This document shows positions 30,749-39,671 of a DNA stretch of 64,000 nucleotides, piece after piece (position 1 is the stretch's first letter; each line of letters opens with the position of its first letter). The notes beneath the pieces were generated by a model that was not told the origin of the DNA, did not search any database, and saw nothing but the letters and a program-made list of their open reading frames with translations. The translations under genes were made by a program, and so were the position numbers. Origin of the DNA: Siminovitchia fordii DSM 16014 = CIP 108821 (GTDB taxonomy: Bacteria; Bacillota; Bacilli; Bacillales; Bacillaceae_C); assembly GCF_000374565.1 (NCBI RefSeq), contig NZ_KB894695.1, forward strand, positions 50,817-114,816, written 5' to 3'.

Positions 30749-30792
30749 CAATAGTCCCCCTTAGCATCTTAGATGTCAAGCCTATAGCAAAT

Positions 30793-31947
30793 TTATTCGC
30801 TAAATGCTTCTTCAATAATTTCCAAATATTCCTCTTCAGACATTTCTTTAGCATTACTTTCGTCCATTGGAGTTTCTTTCGCTACTTTCGCTAAATGTTT
30901 AAAGTCTTCTGGTGTCACTCTTTCCAATTCATTAAACTTCGGCAGATTTAAACTTTTCCTCAATTCCATGATGATATTGAATCCTTCTAGGGCCGCCTCT
31001 TCTTCGGATGAGAAATTCTTCTCAGCTCCTAATAAATAGGCTATTTCCGCATGCCTGGACGGATCAGCTTTAATATTACGCTTGAAAACAAAAGGTAAAA
31101 AGATGCTATTTAAAACGCCATGTGGCAAATCGTAATAACCGCCTATCGCTTCGGAGAGACAGTGTACACTCCCTACATTGGAATTGTTAAAGGCGATTCC
31201 TGCCATCATGCTTGCATTCAACATCGCTTGACCCGCTTGCTGATTCTTTGAATCACTAACTAGATCCTCAATATTTTCCTTAATCATTACGATAGCCTTA
31301 TATGCTAAGGCATCTGTCATTGGTGAGGCAAAACGGGAAGTATAAGCTTCTATCGCATGGGTCATGGCATCCATTCCAGTACTCGCGGTAACAGAAGGCG
31401 GAAGGGTTCTTATTAAATCAGAATCTAGCAATGCCATTTTTGGTGCTACTTTAGGGTCAACTATCCCCATCTTAAAGTTCCTTGCTGTATCTGTGATAAC
31501 CGCAATCCATGTCACTTCACTGCCGGTGCCTACCGTTGTAGGAATACAAATTAAAGGAGTGATTTCCCTTTGAAGTGTAAAATCACCTTCCCAATCCTTT
31601 ATACTGCCTTCATGAGTCAGTAAAACACCTACACCCTTAGCAAAATCCATTACACTTCCACCACCAACAGCAATAAGACCATCTACGGAGTCCTCCAACG
31701 CACGAGTGGCAACAGTTTCAACTTCTGTATTTTTCGGATTCGGATTGACATGATCATAAATGGTGATACTAAGGCCTTCCTGTTTTAAACTATTATAAAT
31801 TCCCTCCAACAGGCCGGCTTTAACAATTGCCTGATCTGTCACAATCAGTACATTTTTTGCACCATATTCTTTTAAATAAAATCCGGCCTTCTTAGCTACA
31901 CCCGGTTCAGATAATACATTTGTTTGCATCGTAAATTGAAAGTTCAT
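30793..31947 (-). CDS. Iron-containing alcohol dehydrogenase, 384 aa
   Basis: Family III alcohol dehydrogenase. NAD-binding GGGSVMDFAKG (about 94-104); metal ligands in GMDAMTHAIEAY (Asp, His) and SVHCLSEAIGGYYDLPHG (two His). Length is standard. Would interconvert an alcohol and an aldehyde, feeding the aldehyde dehydrogenase at the end of the same operon. Follows the cyclase-family gene by 22 nt. Confidence 0.93.
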   Translation of the reverse strand: MNFQFTMQTNVLSEPGVAKKAGFYLKEYGAKNVLIVTDQAIVKAGLLEGIYNSLKQEGLSITIYDHVNPNPKNTEVETVATRALEDSVDGLIAVGGGSVMDFAKGVGVLLTHEGSIKDWEGDFTLQREITPLICIPTTVGTGSEVTWIAVITDTARNFKMGIVDPKVAPKMALLDSDLIRTLPPSVTASTGMDAMTHAIEAYTSRFASPMTDALAYKAIVMIKENIEDLVSDSKNQQAGQAMLNASMMAGIAFNNSNVGSVHCLSEAIGGYYDLPHGVLNSIFLPFVFKRNIKADPSRHAEIAYLLGAEKNFSSEEEAALEGFNIIMELRKSLNLPKFNELERVTPEDFKHLAKVAKETPMDESNAKEMSEEEYLEIIEEAFSE

Positions 31948-31969
31948 TTATATACAGCTCCTTTTAATG

Positions 31970-32617
31970 TTAACAATCTATTGCAATGGCCCTCACAGGC
32001 GACCCATCCCCGTTTGTAACTTTTAGGGGAAGCGCAATAATCAGCGGGTTGTCAAAGGTGATCTGATCAAAATTAGTAAAGTTCTCTCCGATAATTCCAT
32101 TTACTGCTGTTATCGCCTCATGAGCCGGGAATTCTTCGCCAGTCGGCGGATCAACATTCAAAGCGTCTATTAAAAAGGTACGGACGCCAAGATCAAGCAT
32201 CTTTACTACGACTTCAATATCCAGGTAAGGATGATTGAAATATTCATCTTCTCCTAAATACCTTGTCCAGCCAGTGTGGATTAACGCCACTTTTCCCGGT
32301 CCAAGCTTATTGAGATAAGGGGCTGCATCTTCGAGCGTGATGGCCTCCCCGTGATCTTTATGGGTGGCGGGAATCAAAACGCCTTCTCCAATAAAGTTTT
32401 CCAACGGAAGCCGCTCAATTGTTTTTCCCTCTCCCCTGATATGAAAAGGAGCATCCACGTGCGTCCCTGTATGGGAACCTATATCTAGATAAGCAGTATT
32501 GTAGCCATGCTTCTCGATTGTCGTTGCCGGCCGTATATTCGGTTCGGGGTCCCCGGGAAATACAGGGAGATTGTTATCCAACGGTAAGGATAGATCCACT
32601 ATCTTTTTAATTTTCAT
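31970..32617 (-). CDS. Cyclase-family metal-dependent amide hydrolase, 215 aa
   Basis: Contains SHTGTHVDAPFHI, the HxGTHxDxPxH metal site of the cyclase family that includes kynurenine formamidase and isatin hydrolase. Members usually open cyclic or formyl amides. ATG 32617 follows GGAGGGGGG and overlaps the end of the preceding gene by 11 nt. Placed after a C-N hydrolase and NCS1 permease, so a cyclic imported N-compound such as a hydantoin or isatin is a reasonable guess, not shown. Confidence 0.88.
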   Translation of the reverse strand: MKIKKIVDLSLPLDNNLPVFPGDPEPNIRPATTIEKHGYNTAYLDIGSHTGTHVDAPFHIRGEGKTIERLPLENFIGEGVLIPATHKDHGEAITLEDAAPYLNKLGPGKVALIHTGWTRYLGEDEYFNHPYLDIEVVVKMLDLGVRTFLIDALNVDPPTGEEFPAHEAITAVNGIIGENFTNFDQITFDNPLIIALPLKVTNGDGSPVRAIAIDC

Positions 32618-33425
32618 GGCGTTCCCCCCTCCATTGAACCGAATACAAATCTGACCGTTCATCTGATCTCATAGAATAGAAGTTTTCTTTAAGCTCCTGC
32701 CTTTTTCCAAGATTTATCTCCGCTGTAGCGAAACTGCTTGCTTCTGTCTTGATGCCGCTTATCGTATCTCCATCCGGCCCATAAACGGCAGATCTACCGA
32801 AAAATTGAATATCGCCTTCTCCGCTGGTAAAATTGCATGTCGCCAAATAAACGGTATTATCCATTGCCCGTGCCGACGCCATCCGCTCGTACGGCCCCTC
32901 ATAAGGACTCTCCCAAGCGCTTGGTGCGAGAATGATATCCGCCCCCTGCTTTTCAAGTAAACGGGCCAGTTCTGGAAAGGCCATATCCCAGCAGATCATA
33001 AAGCCGAAAGTGCCAAGCTCGGTTTTTACTGTAACTAGCTTGTTACCCGGTGAAAAAAGGTGCTTTTCCAAAGGCGTCAAATGCATTTTCTGATAAGTTG
33101 CCAAAAGGTCGCCTTCCGGATTAATCAAATTCAATGAATTAAATAGTTTGCCATCTTTTTTTTCAATAAAACCGTAACATATATACAGTTCGAACTTTTT
33201 CGCCAAACCGGACAGGAAACTGAAAGAAGGACCGTCTGCGGACTCCGCTTTGGCCCTCACATGATCTTCGGAAAATATATAGCCGGCAGCAGCAGCTTCC
33301 GGAAACAAAATGAGCTTTGTTTCCGGATGCTTTTGCATACAGTCAATGATATGGGATTCCATTAAAGGTAAATTGCCTCCACAATTAAAATCATCCTGTA
33401 CAACGGTTAGTTTCCAATTTGTCAT
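32607..33425 (-). CDS. Carbon-nitrogen hydrolase (nitrilase superfamily amidase), 272 aa
   Basis: The catalytic triad is visible: Glu in LFPEAAAAGY (about 43), Lys in YQKMHLTPLEK (about 112) and Cys in MICWDMAFPE (about 146). The CWDMAFPE context is that of amidases/carbamoyl hydrolases, unlike CWENHM of the true nitrilase at 36779-37891. Start overlaps the stop of the permease by 4 nt and its end overlaps the cyclase, so the three are coupled. Confidence 0.9.
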   Translation of the reverse strand: MTNWKLTVVQDDFNCGGNLPLMESHIIDCMQKHPETKLILFPEAAAAGYIFSEDHVRAKAESADGPSFSFLSGLAKKFELYICYGFIEKKDGKLFNSLNLINPEGDLLATYQKMHLTPLEKHLFSPGNKLVTVKTELGTFGFMICWDMAFPELARLLEKQGADIILAPSAWESPYEGPYERMASARAMDNTVYLATCNFTSGEGDIQFFGRSAVYGPDGDTISGIKTEASSFATAEINLGKRQELKENFYSMRSDERSDLYSVQWRGERHEN

Positions 33426-34780
33426 ACCGCTTTCTCACCTTCCAGCTTTTCTATTGAACTCGAACGCATCACTTTTGCGAGTACAACATAAAGGATTCCT
33501 GATACAAAGAACGTCAGAACAGTGGATCCAATCGCCAGCGGACTTACATATGTGAAGTAGAGGGCGAAAGCAGCGCTCAATACATAGGCAACATATGCAG
33601 CAGGATGAACACCTTTTACATAGCGGTATAAGCCTTTGTTATCAAGAGCAATATCTTCTGCGTCATAGCGTCTCTTTTTCACAATATAATAGTCTGCCAA
33701 AACAATGGCGAAAATAGGAATATATAGTGTTGCGATGAAAAGGACAAAATCAAAGAAGTGCGTCATTAACCTCTCCTTGAGCAAAGCACCAGATACTGTA
33801 ATGATCCCCAGTACAATTGCCGTCTTCCAAAAGGACGTTTTCGGAAACACATTCAAAAATGACATGTTGGCACTATATAGGGCCATCGCATTCGTCGATA
33901 CGACTGACAGAAATACAACTATCGCAGCAATCAATCCGAATCCGTGAGCCGCAAGCAATACTACTGGATCATAGGTTTGCTCCATTCCAAGCGCCAGACT
34001 GAAACCGCCAACGGCTGCCCCTAGGCCGAATGCAACCATCGAAGCCAGTACATATCCTAGATAAGTGGCGATCATTCCTCCTGTTTCCGACTTAGCGCTC
34101 CGGTTATAGTCACATACTGAAGACATCCAGGAAAAAGCGGTTGCAATGACGATGTCGAAAGCGATGATAAACGTCGTTTCTGGGTTTTCCGATAATTGAA
34201 GTTGGATCAAAGCATGAACATCATATGCCGTGAACAATTTATAAAATACCATGAATGACAATATGAGCATGGCTGTAGAAATGAAACGCTGTGCAGTATC
34301 AATTCCGCGTATCCCGTAAATCGTAATCAGAACAACAATTGCCTGGGTTAAAATTGTAAATAAATTGATATTGCTATACCCTGTTAAATAATTTACGGCA
34401 TAATCAAAACTCATCCCAGCCATATAAGCTTGAATCCAGCTCCAGCCAACAAGAATGATCGTATTTGCAGCAGCTGGCAGTATTGAACCTTTCTGTCCAA
34501 AAGCAGCCCGGGTGATAACCATCGTAGGCAGCCCTGTATTGGTTCCGACCCTTCCCATGAGCGCAATTGGAATGGCACCAATGGCCGAGCCTAGAAAAAT
34601 AACCTTTAATGCATCCATAAAGGAAATGTCTGGTAGTAACAACATTCCAGTTAATATCGTTGTAATAACAAAGTTAGCTGCTACCCAAATTGAAAAAACA
34701 CCAAAAAACCCTACTGTGCGCTGCTGCATTGACAGCGGGCGTATATTATCATTGCCTAGTGTGGCTTGTAATCGAGCCAT
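33422..34780 (-). CDS. NCS1-family nucleobase/hydantoin-type permease, 452 aa
   Basis: About 12 membrane helices with the NCS1 features FGVFSIWVAANFV near residue 30 and SIGAIPIALMGRVGTNTGLP-like loop; ends with a hydrophilic tail. The family imports nucleobases, allantoin, hydantoins or related ring compounds with Na+ or H+. First gene of operon A (permease, amidase, cyclase, Fe-ADH, ureohydrolase, ALDH), transcribed from the sigma-54 promoter 59 nt upstream. Confidence 0.9.
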   Translation of the reverse strand: MARLQATLGNDNIRPLSMQQRTVGFFGVFSIWVAANFVITTILTGMLLLPDISFMDALKVIFLGSAIGAIPIALMGRVGTNTGLPTMVITRAAFGQKGSILPAAANTIILVGWSWIQAYMAGMSFDYAVNYLTGYSNINLFTILTQAIVVLITIYGIRGIDTAQRFISTAMLILSFMVFYKLFTAYDVHALIQLQLSENPETTFIIAFDIVIATAFSWMSSVCDYNRSAKSETGGMIATYLGYVLASMVAFGLGAAVGGFSLALGMEQTYDPVVLLAAHGFGLIAAIVVFLSVVSTNAMALYSANMSFLNVFPKTSFWKTAIVLGIITVSGALLKERLMTHFFDFVLFIATLYIPIFAIVLADYYIVKKRRYDAEDIALDNKGLYRYVKGVHPAAYVAYVLSAAFALYFTYVSPLAIGSTVLTFFVSGILYVVLAKVMRSSSIEKLEGEKAV

Positions 34781-34838
34781 CTTAATTTCCCCCTCTTGGT
34801 TGTTTCTGTATTTTTTCTCTATCTATATTCATAACTGA

Positions 34839-34855
34839 TGCAAAAAACATGCCAA
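34839..34855 (-). promoter_or_regulatory. Sigma-54 promoter of operon A
   Basis: Minus strand TTGGCATGTTTTTTGCA, ten nt between GG (34853-34852) and GC (34841-34840), one mismatch to TTGGCACN4TTTGCA. A homologous promoter precedes operon B: over 35 positions from 34839 upward 29 match those at 40035 upward. Confidence 0.85.
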
Positions 34856-34894
34856 CTAAAAAACCACTTGAATAGAAGGCGTTTTCATCGTTTT

Positions 34895-34910
34895 AATTCA
34901 CAATTGAATC
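34895..34910. promoter_or_regulatory. Inverted repeat upstream of the operon A promoter, candidate enhancer
   Basis: AATTCACAATTGAATC has 5-bp arms around 4 nt, the same size and layout as the repeats at 2166-2214. It is centred 62 bp upstream of the -12 element. A degenerate second copy may lie at 34944-34959. Confidence 0.4.
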
Positions 34911-35069
34911 GAACAGGGAATTTTTAATGCATAAATGGATTTTAATTTGAATTTGAATCGTTTGTTTTCATACCCACCCGGCCCCATATTGATCCCTTAC
35001 TTTATTTTACGTAGTGGAGGACTCCACCAAAAATTATCGCAGGAATGGATACTGATAATAATGAAAAAC

Positions 35070-35345
35070 AGCGGAATCTTCAAATGTAATTGGATTTAAA
35101 ATGAAAAACCAGTGCCATTGCAATTACAAGGGCTGCAATTACCGGCTAATTAAAACATAGCCAATAGTAATAAGGTTTTCCGGAATATGTTAAATAAAGG
35201 CTGCGAATATCAAGTCGCCTACTATGCAGAATAAATAATCCACGAGGAACCCGTACAACGGCCCAAAGAAGATTCCACACTGGACAGTCCCTTTTTAACT
35301 CTATAGATGATGATAAATATACCTACATACAACATGACTGTTACA
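35070..35345 (-). pseudogene. Decayed membrane-protein fragment
   Basis: Minus strand reads VTVMLYVGIFIIIYRVKKG and then, after a one-base shift, FGPLYGFLVDYLFCIVGDLI before a stop; further hydrophobic pieces follow across more stops. This looks like the remains of a polytopic membrane protein ended by the 171-bp repeat element at 35350. The family is not recognised. Low confidence, since hydrophobic AT-rich frames can arise by chance. Confidence 0.35.
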
Positions 35346-35349
35346 AACC

Positions 35350-35520
35350 GTTGATTTCCGTTACAGGCGGACGCTTTCCGTGGGTGTGGCGCTTCTCCCT
35401 TGCGGGGTCTCAAGGTTCACGTTATTCCCGCAAGACCCGGAAAAAGCTTCTTCGAATAAGCATCCCACGAAGGAAATGCGAAGCATTTTCGGGGAGTCGC
35501 CGCCTTCCACTACAATCAAC
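35350..35520. mobile_element. 171-bp MITE-like repeat element
   Basis: Starts GTTGATTTCCGTTACAGGCG and ends in ATCAAC, giving short terminal inverted repeats. Inside are GCGGACGCTTTCCGTGGG, GGGGTCTCAAGG, AAGACCCGGAAAAAGC and GGGGAGTCGCCGCCTTCC, a pattern I recognise from a very common intergenic element of Bacillus and Geobacillus chromosomes. It carries no gene and has strong internal pairing. Confidence 0.75.
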
Positions 35521-35572
35521 TAAGTGCTCTCTTCCTCTTCAATATAAGCCGATGTAATAAAATTAACTCATT

Positions 35573-36589
35573 CTATAATTTTTTATGGGTAAATGAAGAC
35601 AGTAGTCCTGTGTCAGGCTGACAATAACAATAATAAGTTTCGACATCTTCACTTTTCAGAACACTCACTTCATGCCACAGGCTGATATCTGATTTCCCTT
35701 CTTGCATTTTTAAGATTTTAAAATAAGTACCGTATATAGAAAGATGAGTTGGATGGGAAGCAGCCCATTTTTCAAGAGCTGATAGGGATTTAAAATACGC
35801 GAGAACAGAGGTGATTTGCAATTCATCTTTGTTTGGGCTCATTTCAGTTACTTTTTTAATGTCAATACACGAATCTAGTATGTCAGAGAGAAACTTTATT
35901 CCGGTATCTAATACAGGCTCCATTACTTCCGCATAAATTTGCCTCTCTTCTTCTGAAACGTTGGATAAGTTTTGCACGGTTCTGATAAAACAAATATAGT
36001 CCGGAACAGTTATAGACAATTTCTTAGAGCTTGTTTCATCTCCGTATATTTTTTTCTGTTTGTTTATTTCTTGGGAAAGAAGCTGATCATACGCCGATGC
36101 TGGAATTCGGTCGCGCATAGCGCCCCAATACTCATGTACTTCAGATAGTTGCATCTTTAAAAAGTTAGATACCCCTTCCTTCCCACTATTTCCGGAATGA
36201 CTAGATTCAAAATATTCTACAGGGATCTTTAGCATTTCATACCAAAAGCCGGTAACGCGGGAGCTACATTGTTTATATCCATCTTCCTCTATCCATTTTT
36301 TCACTATTAGGGAGTCCTTCCATTGAATATAATCTTCCACATGTAACCAATACACCAAGAAGAGAATGTTTGTGTAATTATTTGATTGGGTATGCCAGGC
36401 TATATCTATATGAGAAGGTCCGTACTTTCCTTTAAATACTTCTTGAACACTCTTAAGATCAACACCTTCTAATTCGAGGTTCTTTCCTTGCAGCGAAAAT
36501 TGTCCAAAGACAAACCGATCGACACCTTCTGGAAACACGGTAATATATGAATCATTTAACGTTTTATGATTCTTGGGCATGTTTTTCAT
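35573..36589 (-). CDS. oxd: Aldoxime dehydratase (heme enzyme), 338 aa
   Basis: Converts an aldoxime to a nitrile and water using ferrous heme. The sequence follows Bacillus OxB-1 phenylacetaldoxime dehydratase along its length: it begins MKNMPKNH, has HEYWGAMRDRIPAS (with the catalytic Arg region) in the middle, SHPTHLSIYGTY (His 279/282, heme-ligand region) and SLWHEVSVL (His 306, catalytic His region). It is slightly shorter than OxdB (351 aa) at the C-terminus. ATG 36589 follows GAGGGGGG. It lies downstream of a nitrilase, giving an aldoxime-nitrile-acid route; a terminator lies between them. Confidence 0.92.
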   Translation of the reverse strand: MKNMPKNHKTLNDSYITVFPEGVDRFVFGQFSLQGKNLELEGVDLKSVQEVFKGKYGPSHIDIAWHTQSNNYTNILFLVYWLHVEDYIQWKDSLIVKKWIEEDGYKQCSSRVTGFWYEMLKIPVEYFESSHSGNSGKEGVSNFLKMQLSEVHEYWGAMRDRIPASAYDQLLSQEINKQKKIYGDETSSKKLSITVPDYICFIRTVQNLSNVSEEERQIYAEVMEPVLDTGIKFLSDILDSCIDIKKVTEMSPNKDELQITSVLAYFKSLSALEKWAASHPTHLSIYGTYFKILKMQEGKSDISLWHEVSVLKSEDVETYYCYCQPDTGLLSSFTHKKL

Positions 36590-36690
36590 TGGTATGCCCC
36601 CCCTCTCTTCGACATATTTTTTACCTGAGTCTTTGTCAAAGTATGTTACCTACTTTTACATCAAAGGCATTCCAATTCAAACTAAATCAT

Positions 36691-36750
36691 AAAAAAGAAT
36701 CCTTTATAATGGCGGCAAGGTGGTTCCTGCCCAAATCCAATATAAAGGAT
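36691..36750 (-). terminator. Structured terminator between nitrilase and aldoxime dehydratase
   Basis: ATCCTTTATA and TATAAAGGAT close a long arm with an inner GGCAGG/CCTTGCC hairpin, followed by TCTTTTTTA on the minus strand. It starts 28 nt after the nitrilase stop, so oxd probably needs its own promoter or read-through. Confidence 0.7.
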
Positions 36751-36778
36751 ATCAGCCATGAAAAAGATGGTAAGTTAA

Positions 36779-37891
36779 TTACCTCTCATTGCGTAATTTA
36801 CTTGTAATTTCCAATAAGTGGGCCTTTATTTCTTGCAATGTTCCTTCATCGTCCGTTGCCCTCGTTGTCTTAATCGTGTCTACCAAATGTCTGTATTCAG
36901 TATTGTTATAAGCAAGTTGTACCAAATCAGGGCGTGAATAATGCCCTAAAAGATCAAAGCCATTTTTTGCAGCTTTTATCATTGTTCCATCTAATTCTGC
37001 AACGATAAGGGCTTCTTTATCATAAACCGGTTCAACGATGTAGCAACCAAACGGATCAACGATCGAACTGCCGCCATTGGCCCAATCCCAGTTGGTTTTT
37101 TCTTTATAAGGGAAGTCATCCGGTACTTCATCAGCCGGCTGGTAACCACACGCACTAATGACAAAAGTTTGCGCTTCAAATGCGTGGGCTCTGATCGCCG
37201 GTTCAATATCGCTAGTATTATAAGACTGAGGATTTTTTGATTCTTGATCTACATAAGTCATTTCATCTGTTGGGAGTCCGCTCCATGTACCCGGCCAATT
37301 AGCAATGTGAATTTCTTCTCCCTGCAAGGCCATTAGTGCCCTAATCAATATCATATGGTTTTCCCAGCAAACTAAACCGCCAATACGTCCAATATCCGTA
37401 TCGTATACTTTGAGATTGTCTCCGCCTCCTCCCATGCCGTGAAAACATCTTTCTTGGTTGGTTGGAACTACTTTTCTATGCCTTCCATATAAACTCCCTT
37501 TTTTATCAAAATACAGCATCGTATTGTAAAGTGTACGGGAACCCACAGCATCATCCAGCTCCGTACACCCCATGTTAAGATGAATATTTGCTTGACGGGC
37601 TGCCTCTCCCAATAAAGCGGTATCTTCCGTCCCAACAACAACTGACTCCTCTTGAAACTTCACATGGACATCAAACCAATCAGTAGACGGATCGTTATAT
37701 CCCTGTTGCCAGTATGGAAATGCCGGAATAAAAGATTCCGGGAAAACAATAAGGTCTGCTCCTTCTTTGCCTGCCTTATGAATGTAATCTATTGCCTTTT
37801 CAATTGTCCTTTTTTTATCCAAAAAAACAGGTGAAACCTGGGCTATTGCTACAGTAATTTTATCTTTTCCCCCAAATATTGCCTTCCCCAT
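36779..37891 (-). CDS. nit: Nitrilase, 370 aa
   Basis: Hydrolyses a nitrile to the acid and ammonia. Catalytic Glu in VFPESFIPAFPYW (about 52), Lys in GRHRKVVPTNQERC (about 138) and Cys in GGLVCWENHMILI (about 175). CWENHM is the signature of true nitrilases, and the C-terminal extension is of the usual length. ATG 37891 follows AAAAGGAG. It is downstream of the second NCS1 permease in operon B and upstream of oxd; an arylacetonitrile or aliphatic nitrile made by Oxd is the natural substrate candidate. Confidence 0.94.
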   Translation of the reverse strand: MGKAIFGGKDKITVAIAQVSPVFLDKKRTIEKAIDYIHKAGKEGADLIVFPESFIPAFPYWQQGYNDPSTDWFDVHVKFQEESVVVGTEDTALLGEAARQANIHLNMGCTELDDAVGSRTLYNTMLYFDKKGSLYGRHRKVVPTNQERCFHGMGGGGDNLKVYDTDIGRIGGLVCWENHMILIRALMALQGEEIHIANWPGTWSGLPTDEMTYVDQESKNPQSYNTSDIEPAIRAHAFEAQTFVISACGYQPADEVPDDFPYKEKTNWDWANGGSSIVDPFGCYIVEPVYDKEALIVAELDGTMIKAAKNGFDLLGHYSRPDLVQLAYNNTEYRHLVDTIKTTRATDDEGTLQEIKAHLLEITSKLRNER

Positions 37892-37970
37892 TTTGTAACT
37901 CCTTTTAATATCGTTAATAATTGTTATATAAGCTCAACAGTAAAATCTCTTTAAACCTCGATTTTTAACC

Positions 37971-39392
37971 TTATGCACTTCTTTCGCCTTTCTCCCTTTT
38001 TTCAGGTATATCATAACCACCCATTCCTTTCGGAATAACAAAAAGCTTTGTGATCACGTAATATAGGATGCCCGCCAAAAGCATTGCTGGCAATGTAGCA
38101 GAAGCGTAATCGAAGAAGATTGAACCTTCAAAACTGATTGGATCGAGTATTAAAAAGTATACGAATACCGAGACAGCTACCGATATGATTGGGGTTATAT
38201 TGTATCCACCAACAAAGTCATATGGCCTTCCAGATGTATCTAAATAGAGGGCTCTCATATTTATTTTCTGTTTGCGTAAGATATAGTAGTCCACAAACAT
38301 GATAGCCGATAGCGGCCCGAACACTGTTCCACACGCTGCTAAAAACAGGCTAAAGTTCCCATATATCGCGTCAGGGAAGAAGGCAAATACAGCTGTACAG
38401 GCTAAAAATATAAATGTTAGTCTTTTCCAATCCATGACTCTAAAAAACTTTATCTGTTTTAAAGCTAAACAAGTAGAGTAGACAAGAGATGTCATGGAGG
38501 TAACATTTGCAAATGCAATAAAGACCAAAGCAATCAAACCTAGTATCGGTCCACCTATCGGAATCATCCATGCAGTTGGATCACTATCCCCGACAGCAAG
38601 CCCAGCCAAAAGTCCAATCATTGTGCCTAAAACGGCGCAAATATTAATTCCAATCATATTTGGCCATAAGGAAGCCCGCTCTGATTTTGTTAAACGTGCC
38701 AACCCCCCCATGATGGGCCACCAGGAAAACCCTGAACCGAGACCAAGCTCAAATGCAACGATATAGTTGTGTAAATCGTTTGGAAAAGGTGATGTTGGTT
38801 CCAATGCTAACATTTCACCAAAGCTGTATTTCTGAGACAGCATGTAAAACATAACGATTAACATGGTTACCAACAAAGGGGCTACAATCCGGTTTAACCA
38901 ATTGATGGAGTTGGAACCCTTTGAAACAATTAACCAGCTTATCAATATAGCCAATAGCGAGAAAACGATAACAACTTTGTTAGAGACAGGTGGCGTATTC
39001 GTTACTGCTCCATAAACATTACTGCTTGCTTTCCCGAACATTACGGCCAATGTTGCCACCCATCCAAATTCTACAATTACCATTAAAATCACAGGAATCT
39101 TGGTGCCTTTTTTTCCAAATATACTTCGTAAAAATACGTACTGGTCAATCCCAAACCTGCTTGATGGAATCGCGTTTGATAAAGCCACAAGAAGAACGGA
39201 AACGGTGTTTCCCGCTAACGTGGCAATGAACCCCATTTTTAAACCAACGAATAGCGATAATGTACCCCCAATCAAAAAGCTCCATGTCGCAATGGCCAGT
39301 CCAATATTCACCATTGAAAAATCAAAGCTTCCCCAGGTCCTTTCTTTGGGAAGGAGTGGCAATAGATCGCTTTGTCCATTAGATTTTCCCAT
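37971..39392 (-). CDS. NCS1-family permease, second copy, 473 aa
   Basis: About 12 membrane helices with the NCS1 segments FSMVNIGLAIATWSFLIGG and SSRFGIDQYVFLRSIFGKKG. It is only distantly similar to the permease of operon A. ATG 39392 is chosen because GAGGTG lies 9 nt upstream; an ATG at 39413 has no ribosome site. Preceded by a 56-aa membrane protein (34-nt gap) and followed by the nitrilase. It may import a nitrile, an amide or a heterocycle; substrate unknown. Confidence 0.88.
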   Translation of the reverse strand: MGKSNGQSDLLPLLPKERTWGSFDFSMVNIGLAIATWSFLIGGTLSLFVGLKMGFIATLAGNTVSVLLVALSNAIPSSRFGIDQYVFLRSIFGKKGTKIPVILMVIVEFGWVATLAVMFGKASSNVYGAVTNTPPVSNKVVIVFSLLAILISWLIVSKGSNSINWLNRIVAPLLVTMLIVMFYMLSQKYSFGEMLALEPTSPFPNDLHNYIVAFELGLGSGFSWWPIMGGLARLTKSERASLWPNMIGINICAVLGTMIGLLAGLAVGDSDPTAWMIPIGGPILGLIALVFIAFANVTSMTSLVYSTCLALKQIKFFRVMDWKRLTFIFLACTAVFAFFPDAIYGNFSLFLAACGTVFGPLSAIMFVDYYILRKQKINMRALYLDTSGRPYDFVGGYNITPIISVAVSVFVYFLILDPISFEGSIFFDYASATLPAMLLAGILYYVITKLFVIPKGMGGYDIPEKREKGERSA

Positions 39393-39426
39393 TAGATAAC
39401 ACACCTCTTTCATGATTAGTCATTCT

Positions 39427-39597
39427 TTATAAACTCCTACCGAAAATTAATAATAAAATGGATAAAATACTAAACACCCATACCAAAATATAGTCAATCC
39501 GTCTTAGCCTTTTATCAGGTGTGTCGGTTTGTCTTATTATCTCAATTCTCTTTTCCAATTCTTCCACAAATTCCTGATCGAACTCAGAAGTTTTCAT
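39427..39597 (-). CDS. Small single-span membrane protein, 56 aa
   Basis: Soluble charged N-terminal half (EFDQEFVEELEKRIEIIRQ) and one membrane helix near the C-terminus (IDYILVWVFSILSILLLIFG). ATG 39597 follows GGAGGGG at 7 nt; the frame is open further upstream but without a ribosome site. It is directly before the NCS1 permease, so it could be an accessory subunit, as small proteins are for other Na+ symporters. That role is inferred only from position. Confidence 0.7.
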   Translation of the reverse strand: MKTSEFDQEFVEELEKRIEIIRQTDTPDKRLRRIDYILVWVFSILSILLLIFGRSL

Positions 39598-39671
39598 ATT
39601 TTTACCCCTCCGGAATCTAAAATTCCCATTTAAATGTATATTTAGATTATTCCTATTAACCGTTTTCAAGG

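Noticed and set aside
35222..35413. A 63-codon minus-strand frame starting MRPRKGEAPH
   Set aside because: It starts inside the MITE-like element and runs into the decayed membrane fragment; it is a chimera of the two.
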